Under the pieces are notes generated by a model. That model was given only the letters and a program-made list of their open reading frames with translations, made no database searches and was not told the origin of the DNA. Positions 9,351 to 18,409 of a DNA stretch of 64,000 nt are shown in pieces. The stretch is taken from positions 1 to 64,000 of the forward strand of contig NC_009670.1 in the NCBI RefSeq assembly GCF_000017405.1, given 5' to 3'. How positions within the stretch are numbered: position 1 is the first letter of the stretch; every line of letters starts with the position of its first letter. Position numbers and translations under genes: made by a program. Origin of the DNA: Brucella anthropi ATCC 49188 (GTDB lineage Bacteria > Pseudomonadota > Alphaproteobacteria > Rhizobiales > Rhizobiaceae).

Positions 9351-9934
9351 ATGCCCACCACATCTCTCTTCTCGCCGTTCCGTCGCATCAACACGGGGAC
9401 GGCGTCTGCTGCTGAAGTTCGAGCGCTCCTCTCGAGGCACGATACAGCACCCATGTCCCTGCGACGCTTCACCGGTATCCTGCATGCAGGTGAGTGGTTC
9501 GAGCTCGACGAGCCCGCGGCGCGCGCGATGGCTGGTCTGTTTCTCGGCCGTCTACGGCCCGGTGGTCTTATCGTGCTCCCAGGGCGGCGCCCCGAGCAGA
9601 TCCGGTCCGTCTCTTCAGCCTTGTGACCAGTTATGGCGAACGCTGGTTCCACGGTTTCGTCAGCGTCACCGATCCCGCCGTGACGCCTGAGGCCATGCGG
9701 GCGGCGATTGTCGCGCGGGAGACCGGCGAACCTGTCCCGTACATCCGCGAGGAAGAGCTCGAACGCATCTGGAACGGCGCGGGTAGCGATGGCGGCTATG
9801 CCGACGACGTCTGGCCGCCGGGCAATAAGGGGTTCAGGACCATTATCGTCCGCAAGCCGGGCTTCAGGCCCGTTCTCAAACTTCTCGTCCACCTGTCTCC
9901 CGACGAGGTGCAGCAGCTTTTGTCGGTACCCTGA
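9351..9934 (+). pseudogene. DUF1419 protein, frameshifted second copy
   Basis: A second DUF1419 gene split over two frames. The first frame (9351-9626) carries FTGILHAGEWFELDEP, equivalent to GEWFE in the intact copy, and ends RSVSSAL-stop. The second carries FSLVTSYGERWFHGFVSVTD, IVARETGEPVPYIREEELER and KGFRTIIVRKPG, matching the intact copy's FHGYCDLSD, ITERETRPVRAMTRDERLDH and KKTIILYGG. Removing two bases from CTCT at 9611-9614 restores a single frame. Either a real 2-base insertion inactivated it or there is a sequence error. It keeps a good position before the second paralogue gene. Confidence 0.75.
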
Positions 9935-10030
9935 CCGCCATCCGCAACGCCGCAGTCAATCAACATTCATTCCGACCAACTGGCCCGGAGCATCGTTTCG
10001 GGCCTTTCCATTTTCAAAAAGGACAACCCC

Positions 10031-11104
10031 ATGGACGACCTCGAAACCACCATCGTGATCAACCCGGCGATCCCACTCGTCGACATCACCGAACTCGAAC
10101 GGCTGGTTCTCTCCAGCGTGTTCGACGCAGGCGAGGTCGACAACGCGCTATTGCTCTATACCGACCGCGGCGCCGCCCTGACGTTCAGCCTGGCGGCGGG
10201 CGATCTCTCGGCAGCCTATGAAACGTCTCGCCGTGTGCCCAAGAGCGAACTGAATCGGATCGTTGCCGAATGCTGGCGTGACCAGATCGATGGTCGGGAC
10301 AGAATAGAAATCGATCTGCGACCGAGCTCCTGGGAGTTCATTCTGCAGGACATTGTCGCGCGCTCCGAAACGCTTTCGGAAGTGCGCGTGCTCGAATGGT
10401 CCCGGCATTCATCGCAGAGACCTGACAGTTTCAGCGCCAGCATCATGCTGATCACCGCAACGGAATGCGCCGGCCGTTCCAGCGACAATCTCTTTGAGGA
10501 TCTGCGCGCTGCGACCGAGACACAAAGGCCCGCCGAGGGCCTGCGATACCCGCCCGGTGCGCCTGATCTCTCAAATGCCGATCCGGTTCTTGCGCGTATG
10601 CGCCGCACGATCGACCGCCAGATCACAGGGCGTTTCCCGCACGACCAGTTCATGCTCGATCGGGGCGGTCGCAACTCGCTGACCACCATCCGCCGGTTCA
10701 TCGAGTCCTTCGCCACGTCGGCGCCAGTGATCGCCGACATTGATAGCCGGCAGTTGGACGCGGCCCTGTGCTGCTGGGAGGCCATGCAGGACTACCGCAT
10801 CCTGTTCGAACACGACAAGCCGCTGGTGCGGAACATTCATGCTCTGATGTTGCACTGGACCCAGCTCGGTTCGATCGAACTGCGGCGCTGGGCGCGGCCG
10901 GCTGCCATCTATGCGCTTCAGATCCATGACCATCTTGGACGGGAGCTGATCGATCGTCATGCCCCGTTCCACTACGGATTTATCCCGGCAGTCCTCGAAG
11001 TGCTCGAATGGACGGAAAATGGCCCGGACTTCGCAACAACGCTCGAGGACGCCGCCGTCCGCGTGCTGAAGAAGCTCGACGTGCAGCAGGGAGCAAACCG
11101 ATGA
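10031..11104 (+). CDS. Unknown protein B2, paralogue of the 8605 gene
   Basis: A 357-residue soluble protein preceded by AAAAAGGAC. Residues 1-150 align with the 8605 protein (DITELERLVLSSVFD; EIDLRPSSWEFILQDI; SASIMLITATE). The C-terminal 200 residues are extra: a helical region with MRRTIDRQITGRFPHDQFML, LDAALCCWEAMQDYRIL and ALQIHDHLGRELIDRHAPFH. No catalytic motif recognised. Its stop overlaps the next start (ATGA at 11101-11104), implying translational coupling. It belongs to the duplicated DUF1419 unit. Confidence 0.75.
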   Translation: MDDLETTIVINPAIPLVDITELERLVLSSVFDAGEVDNALLLYTDRGAALTFSLAAGDLSAAYETSRRVPKSELNRIVAECWRDQIDGRDRIEIDLRPSSWEFILQDIVARSETLSEVRVLEWSRHSSQRPDSFSASIMLITATECAGRSSDNLFEDLRAATETQRPAEGLRYPPGAPDLSNADPVLARMRRTIDRQITGRFPHDQFMLDRGGRNSLTTIRRFIESFATSAPVIADIDSRQLDAALCCWEAMQDYRILFEHDKPLVRNIHALMLHWTQLGSIELRRWARPAAIYALQIHDHLGRELIDRHAPFHYGFIPAVLEVLEWTENGPDFATTLEDAAVRVLKKLDVQQGANR

Positions 11105-11736
11105 GCGAGCAAGCCCCATCTCCCGCAATGTCGGCAGCTGGAAAGGATCCTGGCGATCCTGCGCGCAGAAAGCATTTCGTCCATGTCTACGCCGTGGTCC
11201 GGGTGAAGGTTGAAGTCGATGCCGAAAACCACCGGGCGACCATGGCCGCGGCTGACGAACGTCTGTTCGGCAACGGATTTGCCGTCAGCCTCAATCCCCG
11301 TGGCAACGGCGTGATCGAGGCCGATTATGCCGGGGAAGTGGTCGGTTATCTCGTCGATGAGGTGGACGACCCGGTCTATGAGAGAACCCGGAACTATGGT
11401 GCGGACCACCAACTGCAAACATTGGATGAGGGACGCCGGCGTCTGCCTGTCACTTTATCGGAGGACCTGCGCGTGACGCTGACGTTCGTACCCCAGATCT
11501 GGCGCGACGATCAGGCGATTGAGGACGATGTCTCCGAGCCGACAGACCGGACCGTGTCGCGGTCGCTGCTTCTCGAACGGTTTCCGACAGAGGCGGACTG
11601 GTATGCCAAGGCTGAGATCAGGGATGACCTGCGTTACGAAGGTGATGCTCCGCAATGGATCCGGGACTGGCCCGGCCCCTTTGAAGTACGGCTGGACGAT
11701 GACGTTGCGGACGTCTGGGATGGCGCCGATGAATAA
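11101..11736 (+). CDS. Unknown acidic protein coupled to B2
   Basis: A 211-residue protein whose ATG overlaps the stop of the previous gene. The frame is open upstream to 11008 but that overlaps coding sequence of the neighbour, so the coupled start is preferred. It has a beta-rich core (HFVHVYAVVRVKVEVDAENH; GFAVSLNPRGNGVIEADYAG) and an acidic C-terminus (EVRLDDDVADVWDGADE). The KVEVDAENHRATMAAADE block resembles short domains of plasmid proteins that handle sensory or stress input, but I cannot name it. Likely co-transcribed with 10031. Confidence 0.65.
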   Translation: MSEQAPSPAMSAAGKDPGDPARRKHFVHVYAVVRVKVEVDAENHRATMAAADERLFGNGFAVSLNPRGNGVIEADYAGEVVGYLVDEVDDPVYERTRNYGADHQLQTLDEGRRRLPVTLSEDLRVTLTFVPQIWRDDQAIEDDVSEPTDRTVSRSLLLERFPTEADWYAKAEIRDDLRYEGDAPQWIRDWPGPFEVRLDDDVADVWDGADE

Positions 11737-11917
11737 TGAGCGTCTTCTGCGGTGCCTCCGAGCTCACCCTGATCTGTTTGGCGATGACGATGAACGGTCC
11801 CGCCGCGAGACACGCCTGATCCTGCGTTGCAAGGCGCGGCTGATGTCCGAATGGAACGCCCGCTCCGAGCATGTACGGCTGGAGGCCGACCGTCGTTTCT
11901 GGTTCCGGACCCTGTGA
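11729..11917 (+). CDS. Small helical protein, unknown
   Basis: A 62-residue protein starting at ATG 11729, overlapping the end of the previous gene by 8 bases. It is charged and helical: MNNERLLRCLRAHPDLFGDD, then ERSRRETRLILRCKARLMSE and a C-terminal FWFRTL. The overlap suggests it ends a coupled operon from 10031. The adjacent purine-rich tract starts right after its stop. No family recognised. Confidence 0.5.
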   Translation: MNNERLLRCLRAHPDLFGDDDERSRRETRLILRCKARLMSEWNARSEHVRLEADRRFWFRTL

Positions 11918-12016
11918 AGGGAAGGGAAGGGGAGGGAAGGAGAAGAAAAGAAGACCTCTGCCGCATGTGGCTCCGGCCCGTCAAGGGCGGGCTTTGCCGC
12001 TAAAGCGGCCCTTGAC
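11914..12016. repeat. Purine tract plus GTCAAGGGC/GCCCTTGAC hairpin
   Basis: A run of G and A (about 11916-11955) leads to TGCCGCAT and then a hairpin: GTCAAGGGC (11980-11988) with GCCCTTGAC (12008-12016), enclosing GCTTT (11991-11995) / AAAGC (12002-12006). The same order of purine tract, TGCCGCAT word and hairpin is seen at 7768-7872, and the tract plus TGCCGCAT at about 22384-22481. Confidence 0.6.
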
Positions 12017-12189
12017 CGGCCATCGCCAATGCGGCGGTGAAAAGCTGGATTGGAAGGTCCGAAAAGACGCGAAAAGCGTCGGGGAGCTTCCGCTCCATCC
12101 CCGAAAAACAGCGATCACAAAGCCACGACATGCCCCGGCGGATTTTATTCCGGCCGCGCGATCGGTCGCTCAACAGAATGGAGAAGAGC

Positions 12190-12378
12190 ATGCCCAGCAA
12201 GTCCTTCACGTCAACTTCAATTCCATCGTTTGCCGGTCGGCCTGGTGGATCGGAAAGCCGGTTCATCCCGGCGGCTGCCAATGACGACGATCCGGATCCG
12301 ACGCCGCCGTCACCTGCGGCCGCCGCAAGGCCAGCATCGGTGGCGAATGAGATCCCGCCACTTCCCATCGCGGTTTGA
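12190..12378 (+). CDS. Small proline/alanine-rich protein, unknown
   Basis: A 62-residue low-complexity protein from ATG 12190, with GGAGAAGAG as ribosome site. It starts MPSKSFTSTSIPSFAGRPGG and continues through AANDDDPDPTPPSPAAAA to NEIPPLPIAV. It looks intrinsically disordered. Thirteen bases separate it from the next gene, so they are probably one operon. Function unknown; the good ribosome site is the main support. Confidence 0.5.
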   Translation: MPSKSFTSTSIPSFAGRPGGSESRFIPAAANDDDPDPTPPSPAAAARPASVANEIPPLPIAV

Positions 12379-12391
12379 GGGAGGATCGAAC

Positions 12392-12793
12392 ATGTTGACT
12401 TTCCCGGTCCAATCCATCCTCGACGTCATCGCACGTGGTCGAGCCGATGCAGAAGTCAATGGCGGCTTCCGTGACCCCTATTATGGGCTCGAACCCGGCA
12501 AGGGCGAGAAGCCCGGCCTTTGGCTCGTCGGGGACCACGGGGTTTACGTCATGTCCAACGGAAAATTGCCTGACAACGGCAAGCCGCTGGTCATCTATGC
12601 CGAACAATGCCACCCCGAGCGAAATGACGACTGGTTCGAGGTCAAACGCCAGACCTTCGGCGGCGACGACGGTGTCGATTTCATCGATGCCGAGAGCCTC
12701 GAAGCAATGATCGCCGCCAGCCCCGGCGGTACGCATCTCTCTTTCGCCTTCGATGACGACGCGATGCAGATCTCGGTCATTCAACGCGGCTGA
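12392..12793 (+). CDS. DUF3085 protein
   Basis: A 133-residue protein starting at ATG 12392 after GGGAGGATC. It shows the DUF3085 pattern: an N-terminal helix LTFPVQSILDVIARGRADAE, then GLWLVGDHGVYVMSNGKL, YAEQCHPERNDDWFEVKRQT and FGGDDGVDFIDAESLEAMI. Soluble. The family is widespread on proteobacterial plasmids and has no assigned function. A clear transcription terminator follows at 12837-12881, closing the unit 12190-12793. Confidence 0.8.
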   Translation: MLTFPVQSILDVIARGRADAEVNGGFRDPYYGLEPGKGEKPGLWLVGDHGVYVMSNGKLPDNGKPLVIYAEQCHPERNDDWFEVKRQTFGGDDGVDFIDAESLEAMIAASPGGTHLSFAFDDDAMQISVIQRG

Positions 12794-12836
12794 CGCATCG
12801 GCGTCCGCTACAACCACAACCTTTCCCCCTTCCACG

Positions 12837-12881
12837 CGAGCGTCATGCCGGTTCACCCGGTCGATGACGCTCGTCTTTTTT
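12837..12881 (+). terminator. Rho-independent terminator after the DUF3085 gene
   Basis: Stem CGAGCGTCAT (12837-12846) / ATGACGCTCG (12864-12873), followed by TC and six T residues (12876-12881). Confidence 0.85.
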
Positions 12882-12897
12882 CAGGAGCATTCACCAG

Positions 12898-15800
12898 ATG
12901 TCCAACGATTCCTTTTCCCTCGATATGTTCGGCAATACCGCGCTCTCCTCCGGGCTTGGTTTTGGCCTTGGCATGAACGAAGAATTTGCCCCCGAACCGG
13001 CCACGCCTGAAAACACAAGCGCCGCGCCTGAAGCGCCTATCGTCCCGTTACCGGTTGTCGCGGCGAAACTACCGTCGCCTCGCAAGATGGGCGATCGTGC
13101 CAATTTCTATCTCGATGACGATGATCGCGACCTTCCGAAAAGCTGGAAGGAGCGCGCCAGGATCAATGTCGCCGCCATCCTCTCCGCCAACGAGATCGAG
13201 AAGCTCGATATTCCGGTGACGCGCGAACACCAGAAGCGGCTGATCCGCTTCACCGGTTTCGGAGCCTCCGAACTGGCGAACGGCATGTTCCGTCGCCCCG
13301 GCGAGGTCGAATTCAGGGACGGTTGGGACGATCTTGGCGGTTCGCTGGAAAGTGTGGTTTCAGAGACGGATTACGCCTCGCTGGCACGTTGCACGCAATA
13401 TGCTCATTTCACGCCCGAGTTCATCATTCGCGCCATATGGGCAGGTCTTCAACGTCTGGGATGGCGCGGCGGCCGCGTTCTTGAACCGGGAATCGGTACA
13501 GGCCTATTCCCGGCCCTGATGCCGGAGGCATTCCGCGCCTCCAGCTATGTCACCGGCATCGAACTCGATCCGGTCACCGCCCGGATCGTCCGCCTCCTTC
13601 AGCCGAAGGCGCGGATCGTCAATGGCGATTTCGCCCGCACCGATCTTGGGGTGATCTACGATCTTGCCATCGGCAACCCGCCGTTTTCTGATCGAACGGT
13701 GCGCTCCGACCGCAACTATCGCAGCCTGGGTCTCAGACTGCATGATTACTTCATTGCAAGGTCGATCGATCTGCTGAAGCCAGGCGCTCTCGCCGCTTTC
13801 GTCACCTCCCACGGTACGATGGACAAGGCCGATACGACGGCCCGTGAGCATATCGCGAAATCGGCCAACCTTGTCGCCGCCATTCGCCTGCCGGAAGGCG
13901 CGTTTCGCGCAGATGCCGGGACCGATGTCGTGGTCGACATCCTGTTCTTCCGCAAACGCAAGGCCGGAGAGCCCGAAGGCGATGTCACCTGGCTTGACGT
14001 CGACGAGATCCGGCCCGCCACCGCCGATGAGGGCGCGATCCGCGTCAATCGCTGGTTTGCCAGACATCCCGTCTTCGTGCTCGGCGACCATGCCCTGACC
14101 TCCGGGCCCTTTGGCGAGACCTATACCTGCCAGCCGCGTCCCGGCGAGAACCTTGAGGGTCTGCTGAAGGACGCCATCTCGCTGCTTCCCGAACATCTCT
14201 ATGATGGCGAGCCGAGTATCATTGATCTCGATCTGGAAGAAGAACTCGCCGAGATCGTCGACCTGAAGCCCGATAATGCCAAAGTCCGCGAAGGCAGCTT
14301 TTTCCTCGACAGCCAAAATTCCCTCATGCAACTGATCGACGGCTCCCCCGTGCCTATCGGCATACGCAAGGGTCGCGGCGGCGACGGCATTCCGGAAAAG
14401 CATGCCCGCATTATCCGCAAATTGCTCCCGATCCGCGATGCCGTTCGCGAGGTGCTGAAAGCCCAGGAACAGGATCGTCCCTGGCGGGATCTTCAGGTCC
14501 GGCTGCGCATCGCCTGGGGGGCCTTTGTTCGGGAATTCGGCCCGATCAATCATACTACCGTCTCGATCAGCGAGGACGAACAGACCGGTGAGGTCCGTGA
14601 GACCCACCGCCAACCGAACCTGGCGCCGTTCAGGGACGATCCCGATTGCTGGTTGGTCGCGTCCATCGAGGACTACGACCTCGATACCGACACGGCAAAG
14701 CCCGGTCCGATCTTCTCCGAACGGGTAATCGCGCCACCGGTTGCGCCTGTCATCACCAGCGCCGGGGATGCGCTTGCGGTCGTGCTCAACGAACGTGGCC
14801 GTGTCGATCTCGAACACATCGCCGAACTGCTGCACATGTCCGCCGAGGAGGTGATCGAAGAACTCGGCGAAGCAATCTTCCAGAATCCCACCGACGGCTC
14901 CTGGCAGACCTCCGATGCCTATCTCTCGGGTCCGGTTCGGACCAGGATGACAGAAGCGGAAGCAGCGGCCAAACTCGATCCAGCTTTTGAGCGCAATGTC
15001 CGTGCCCTGCAGGCGGTCCAGCCGGCCGATCTTCGGCCTTCCGATATTACCGCCCGCCTCGGTGCTCCCTGGATCCCCGCATCCGACGTCGTGGATTTCG
15101 TCAAGGAGTTGATGGGCGCCGAGATCCGTATCCACCACATGCCGGAACTCGGCAGCTGGACGGTCGAGGCGCGCCAGCTTGGATACAGTGCAGCAGGTAC
15201 GTCCGAATGGGGCACCAGCCGGCGCGATGCCGGCGAACTGCTCGCCGATGCACTGAACTCCCGCGTGCCGCAGATCTTCGATACGATCAAGGACGTCGGC
15301 GGCGAGCGGCGCATCTTCAATGTGATCGACACCGAAGCAGCGCGCGACAAGCTTCAGAAGATCAAGGAGGCGTTCCAGAAGTGGGTCTGGACCGATCCGG
15401 ATCGCACCGATCGATTGGCCAGAATCTACAACGACCGGTTCAACAACATCGCGCCTCGGGCTTTTGACGGTTCGCATCTGAAACTGCCGGGCGCCAGCGC
15501 CGCCTTCCGCCTCTATTCTCACCAGAAGCGTGGCATCTGGCGCATCATCTCCGCTGGTTCCACCTACCTCGCGCATGCTGTCGGGGCGGGAAAAACCATG
15601 ACGATGGCCGCCGCGATCATGGAGCAGAAGCGTCTGGGCCTGATCGCCAAAGCCATGCAGGTCGTGCCAGGACATTGCCTTGCACAGGCCGCCCGAGAGT
15701 TCCTGGCGCTCTATCCATCCGCCAACATCCTTGTTGCGGACGAGACCAACTTCACCAAGGACAAGCGGGCGAGGTTCCTCTCCCGCGCCGCGACCGCGAC

Positions 15801-18006
15801 CTGGGATGCGATCATCATCACCCATTCGGCTTTCAAGTTCATCGGTGTTCCCTCCGCCTTTGAACAACAGATGATCCACGACGAACTGGAGCTTTATGAG
15901 GAATTGCTGACCCGGGTCGACAGCGAGGATCGTGTCTCACGCAAGCGGCTGGAACGATTGAAGGAGGGATTGCAGGAACGGCTTGAAGCGCTTTCGACGC
16001 GCAAGGACGATCTTCTGACCATCTCCGAGATCGGTGTCGACCAGATCGTCGTTGATGAGGCCCAGGAATTTCGCAAATTGTCGTTCGCGACAAATATGTC
16101 GACGCTCAAGGGCATCGATCCGAACGGTTCGCAGCGCGCCTGGGATCTCTATGTGAAATCCCGCTACATCGAAACTCGCAATCCCGGCCGCGCGCTGGTG
16201 CTCGCCTCGGGGACCCCGATCACGAACACGCTCGGCGAGATGTTCTCGATCCAGCGGCTGCTCGGACATGACGCGCTTGCCGAACGTGGCCTGCACGAGT
16301 TCGACGCCTGGGCAAGCTGCTTCGGCGATACGTCAACCGAGCTGGAGATCCAGCCGTCCGGCAAGTACCGACCCGTCAGCCGCTTTGCGAGCTTCGTGAA
16401 TGTCCCGGAGCTGATCGCCATGTTCCGGGCCTTCGCCGACGTGGTGATGCCCGACGATCTTCGCGAATATGTCAGGGTGCCGGCGATTTCGACCGGCCGC
16501 CGCCAGATCGTCACCGCCAAGCCGACGCCTGCCTTCAAGATGTATCAGCAGATCCTCGAAGCGCGCATCAAGGCAATCGAGATGCGTGAGGGACCGGCGC
16601 AGCCCGGTGACGACATTCTCCTGTCGGTGATCACCGACGGCCGCCACGCGGCGATCGATCTTCGTCTGGTCATGCCGGCGAATGATAACGAGGACGAAAA
16701 CAAGCTGAACATGCTTGTGCGCAACGCTTTCCGGATCTGGCAGGAGACAGGTGAAAGCATTTTCCGCCGCCCGGATGGCAAGGATTACGATGTGCCGGGT
16801 GCTGCCCAGATGATTTTTTCCGATCTCGGAACCATGAATGTCGAGAAGACACGTGGCTTCTCCGCCTATCGTTGGATACGCGATGAACTGATCCGGCTCG
16901 GCGTGCCCGCTTCCGAAATTGCCTATATGCAGGACTACAAGAAGACCGAGGCCAAGCAACGGTTGTTCGGCGATGTGCGTGCCGGCAGGGTGCGGTTCCT
17001 CCTCGGATCCTCCGAGACAATGGGAACAGGTGTTAATGCGCAGTTGCGCCTCAAAGCCTTGCATCACCTCGACGTGCCGTGGCTGCCTTCCCAGATCGAA
17101 CAACGCGAAGGACGCATCGTCCGTCAGGGCAATCAGCATGACGAGGTCGATATTTTCGCCTACGCGACGGAGGGCAGTCTCGATGCATCCATGTGGCAGA
17201 ACAATGAGCGCAAGGCGAGGTTCATCGCTGCGGCGTTGAGCGGCGATACCTCGATCCGCAGGCTTGAAGATCTCGGCGAGGGCCAGGCCAACCAGTTCGC
17301 AATGGCGAAAGCGATCGCCAGTGGTGACGAGAGGCTGATGCAAAAGGCAGGTCTGGAGGCCGATATCGCCCGGCTCGAACGGTTGCGTGCTGCCCACGAC
17401 GACGATCAATATGCCGTTCGACGCCAGATCCGTGACGCCAAGCGTGACATCGAAACGGCGACCCGCCGGATCGCTGAGATCGGTGAGGACTTGATACGGC
17501 TGATTCCGACCGCGGCGGATTCCTTCACCATGACCGTTCTGGGTGAGGTCCACGATGAACGCAAGGAGGCTGGCCGGGCACTGATGCGGGAAATCCTGAC
17601 GCTCGTACAGCTTCGCCAGCATGGGGAGGTTCATCTCGCATCGATCGGCGGGTTCGATCTCATCTATGAGGGCGAACGGTTTGGCAAGGCGGACGGTTAT
17701 CGTTATGCGACGCTGCTGCAGCGCACCGGTGCGGACTACGAGATCGACCTAGCCGTCACGGTAACGCCGCTCGGGGCGATCTCCCGCCTCGAACATGCGC
17801 TCGACGGGTTCGGGGAGGAGCGTGATCGTTATCGCCATCGTCTCGAAGACGCCCGCCGACGGCTCGCCTCATATCGCACCCGTGAGGGCGGCAGCTTCGC
17901 CTTCGCTGAGGAACTTGCTTTAAAGCGTCGCCAGTTGAGCGATGTCGATGAGGCATTGGCCGCCTCGATGCGTGAGGAGAGCCACGGTGTTGAGCAGGCA
18001 GCCTGA
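12898..18006 (+). CDS. Giant methylase-helicase fusion, DarB-like antirestriction candidate
   Basis: A 1702-residue protein with two enzyme modules. The N-terminal part has an adenine-methyltransferase core: motif I VLEPGIGTG (about 194-202) and catalytic IGNPPF (258-263). The C-terminal half is an SF2 helicase: Walker A VGAGKT (K899), Walker B DEAQ (1053-1056), LASGTPITN, and motif VI QREGRIVRQG (1402-1411). The end is a coiled coil. An N6-adenine methylase joined to a helicase without a nuclease motif resembles DarB of phage P1, which protects incoming DNA from restriction; similar proteins are common on large conjugative plasmids. The function is inferred from architecture and from the ArdC-like neighbour. 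It lies between two terminators and is probably transcribed alone. Confidence 0.85.
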   Translation: MSNDSFSLDMFGNTALSSGLGFGLGMNEEFAPEPATPENTSAAPEAPIVPLPVVAAKLPSPRKMGDRANFYLDDDDRDLPKSWKERARINVAAILSANEIEKLDIPVTREHQKRLIRFTGFGASELANGMFRRPGEVEFRDGWDDLGGSLESVVSETDYASLARCTQYAHFTPEFIIRAIWAGLQRLGWRGGRVLEPGIGTGLFPALMPEAFRASSYVTGIELDPVTARIVRLLQPKARIVNGDFARTDLGVIYDLAIGNPPFSDRTVRSDRNYRSLGLRLHDYFIARSIDLLKPGALAAFVTSHGTMDKADTTAREHIAKSANLVAAIRLPEGAFRADAGTDVVVDILFFRKRKAGEPEGDVTWLDVDEIRPATADEGAIRVNRWFARHPVFVLGDHALTSGPFGETYTCQPRPGENLEGLLKDAISLLPEHLYDGEPSIIDLDLEEELAEIVDLKPDNAKVREGSFFLDSQNSLMQLIDGSPVPIGIRKGRGGDGIPEKHARIIRKLLPIRDAVREVLKAQEQDRPWRDLQVRLRIAWGAFVREFGPINHTTVSISEDEQTGEVRETHRQPNLAPFRDDPDCWLVASIEDYDLDTDTAKPGPIFSERVIAPPVAPVITSAGDALAVVLNERGRVDLEHIAELLHMSAEEVIEELGEAIFQNPTDGSWQTSDAYLSGPVRTRMTEAEAAAKLDPAFERNVRALQAVQPADLRPSDITARLGAPWIPASDVVDFVKELMGAEIRIHHMPELGSWTVEARQLGYSAAGTSEWGTSRRDAGELLADALNSRVPQIFDTIKDVGGERRIFNVIDTEAARDKLQKIKEAFQKWVWTDPDRTDRLARIYNDRFNNIAPRAFDGSHLKLPGASAAFRLYSHQKRGIWRIISAGSTYLAHAVGAGKTMTMAAAIMEQKRLGLIAKAMQVVPGHCLAQAAREFLALYPSANILVADETNFTKDKRARFLSRAATATWDAIIITHSAFKFIGVPSAFEQQMIHDELELYEELLTRVDSEDRVSRKRLERLKEGLQERLEALSTRKDDLLTISEIGVDQIVVDEAQEFRKLSFATNMSTLKGIDPNGSQRAWDLYVKSRYIETRNPGRALVLASGTPITNTLGEMFSIQRLLGHDALAERGLHEFDAWASCFGDTSTELEIQPSGKYRPVSRFASFVNVPELIAMFRAFADVVMPDDLREYVRVPAISTGRRQIVTAKPTPAFKMYQQILEARIKAIEMREGPAQPGDDILLSVITDGRHAAIDLRLVMPANDNEDENKLNMLVRNAFRIWQETGESIFRRPDGKDYDVPGAAQMIFSDLGTMNVEKTRGFSAYRWIRDELIRLGVPASEIAYMQDYKKTEAKQRLFGDVRAGRVRFLLGSSETMGTGVNAQLRLKALHHLDVPWLPSQIEQREGRIVRQGNQHDEVDIFAYATEGSLDASMWQNNERKARFIAAALSGDTSIRRLEDLGEGQANQFAMAKAIASGDERLMQKAGLEADIARLERLRAAHDDDQYAVRRQIRDAKRDIETATRRIAEIGEDLIRLIPTAADSFTMTVLGEVHDERKEAGRALMREILTLVQLRQHGEVHLASIGGFDLIYEGERFGKADGYRYATLLQRTGADYEIDLAVTVTPLGAISRLEHALDGFGEERDRYRHRLEDARRRLASYRTREGGSFAFAEELALKRRQLSDVDEALAASMREESHGVEQAA

Positions 18007-18018
18007 TCGCTTCCATCG

Positions 18019-18055
18019 CTTGTCCCCGCTGATCGGGGGGGACAAGTTGTATTTC
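18019..18055 (+). terminator. Terminator after the methylase-helicase gene
   Basis: Stem CTTGTCCCC (18019-18027) / GGGGACAAG (18038-18046) followed by TTGTATTTC. The T-run is interrupted, so efficiency is uncertain. Confidence 0.6.
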
Positions 18056-18151
18056 TACGCTGCCTTCGGCTGTTCACATACGCAGAACCGCCGGAATTGC
18101 AAAATAGTCAAATAATTTGTATATTCCGATTAAATTGAATGGAGCGTGACC

Positions 18152-18409
18152 ATGAAAAAGTTTTCGACTGTCGAACTGCTGCGTGACATCAAGACCGTGA
18201 CGATGGCAGCTGATCGTCAGCCTGTTGCGATCACGCAGCATCGCAAGCCAAGATATGTGCTGATGACCTATGACGAGTTTGAGGCGTTGAAAGGCAGGAG
18301 CGATCCCCGCCGGGTCTACGGCCCCAATGAAGCACCAGCTGACCTCGCGGCGATGGTCCTGCCTGAACTGGACAGGCTGATCGAGGAAGGGCGTGACCCC
18401 AATGGTTGA
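18152..18409 (+). CDS. Phd/YefM-family antitoxin
   Basis: An 85-residue antitoxin from ATG 18152, seven bases after GGAG; a GTG six bases upstream is also in frame. It has the Phd/YefM fold pattern: KFSTVELLRDIKTVTMAADR, then QPVAITQHRKPRYVLMTYDE. The C-terminal tail (LPELDRLIEEGRDPNG) should bind the toxin. Its stop overlaps the start of the toxin gene by 8 bases, giving translational coupling. Antitoxins of this family also repress their own promoter. Confidence 0.85.
   Translation: MKKFSTVELLRDIKTVTMAADRQPVAITQHRKPRYVLMTYDEFEALKGRSDPRRVYGPNEAPADLAAMVLPELDRLIEEGRDPNG

Noticed and set aside
13504..15879. Reverse-strand frame of 791 codons inside the methylase-helicase gene
   Set aside because: It is antisense to a gene with clear motifs and reads as a mirror of it (Asp/Gly/Arg-rich, no domain).
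16333..17634. Second long reverse-strand frame in the same gene
   Set aside because: Antisense shadow of the helicase domain; no ribosome site or domain.
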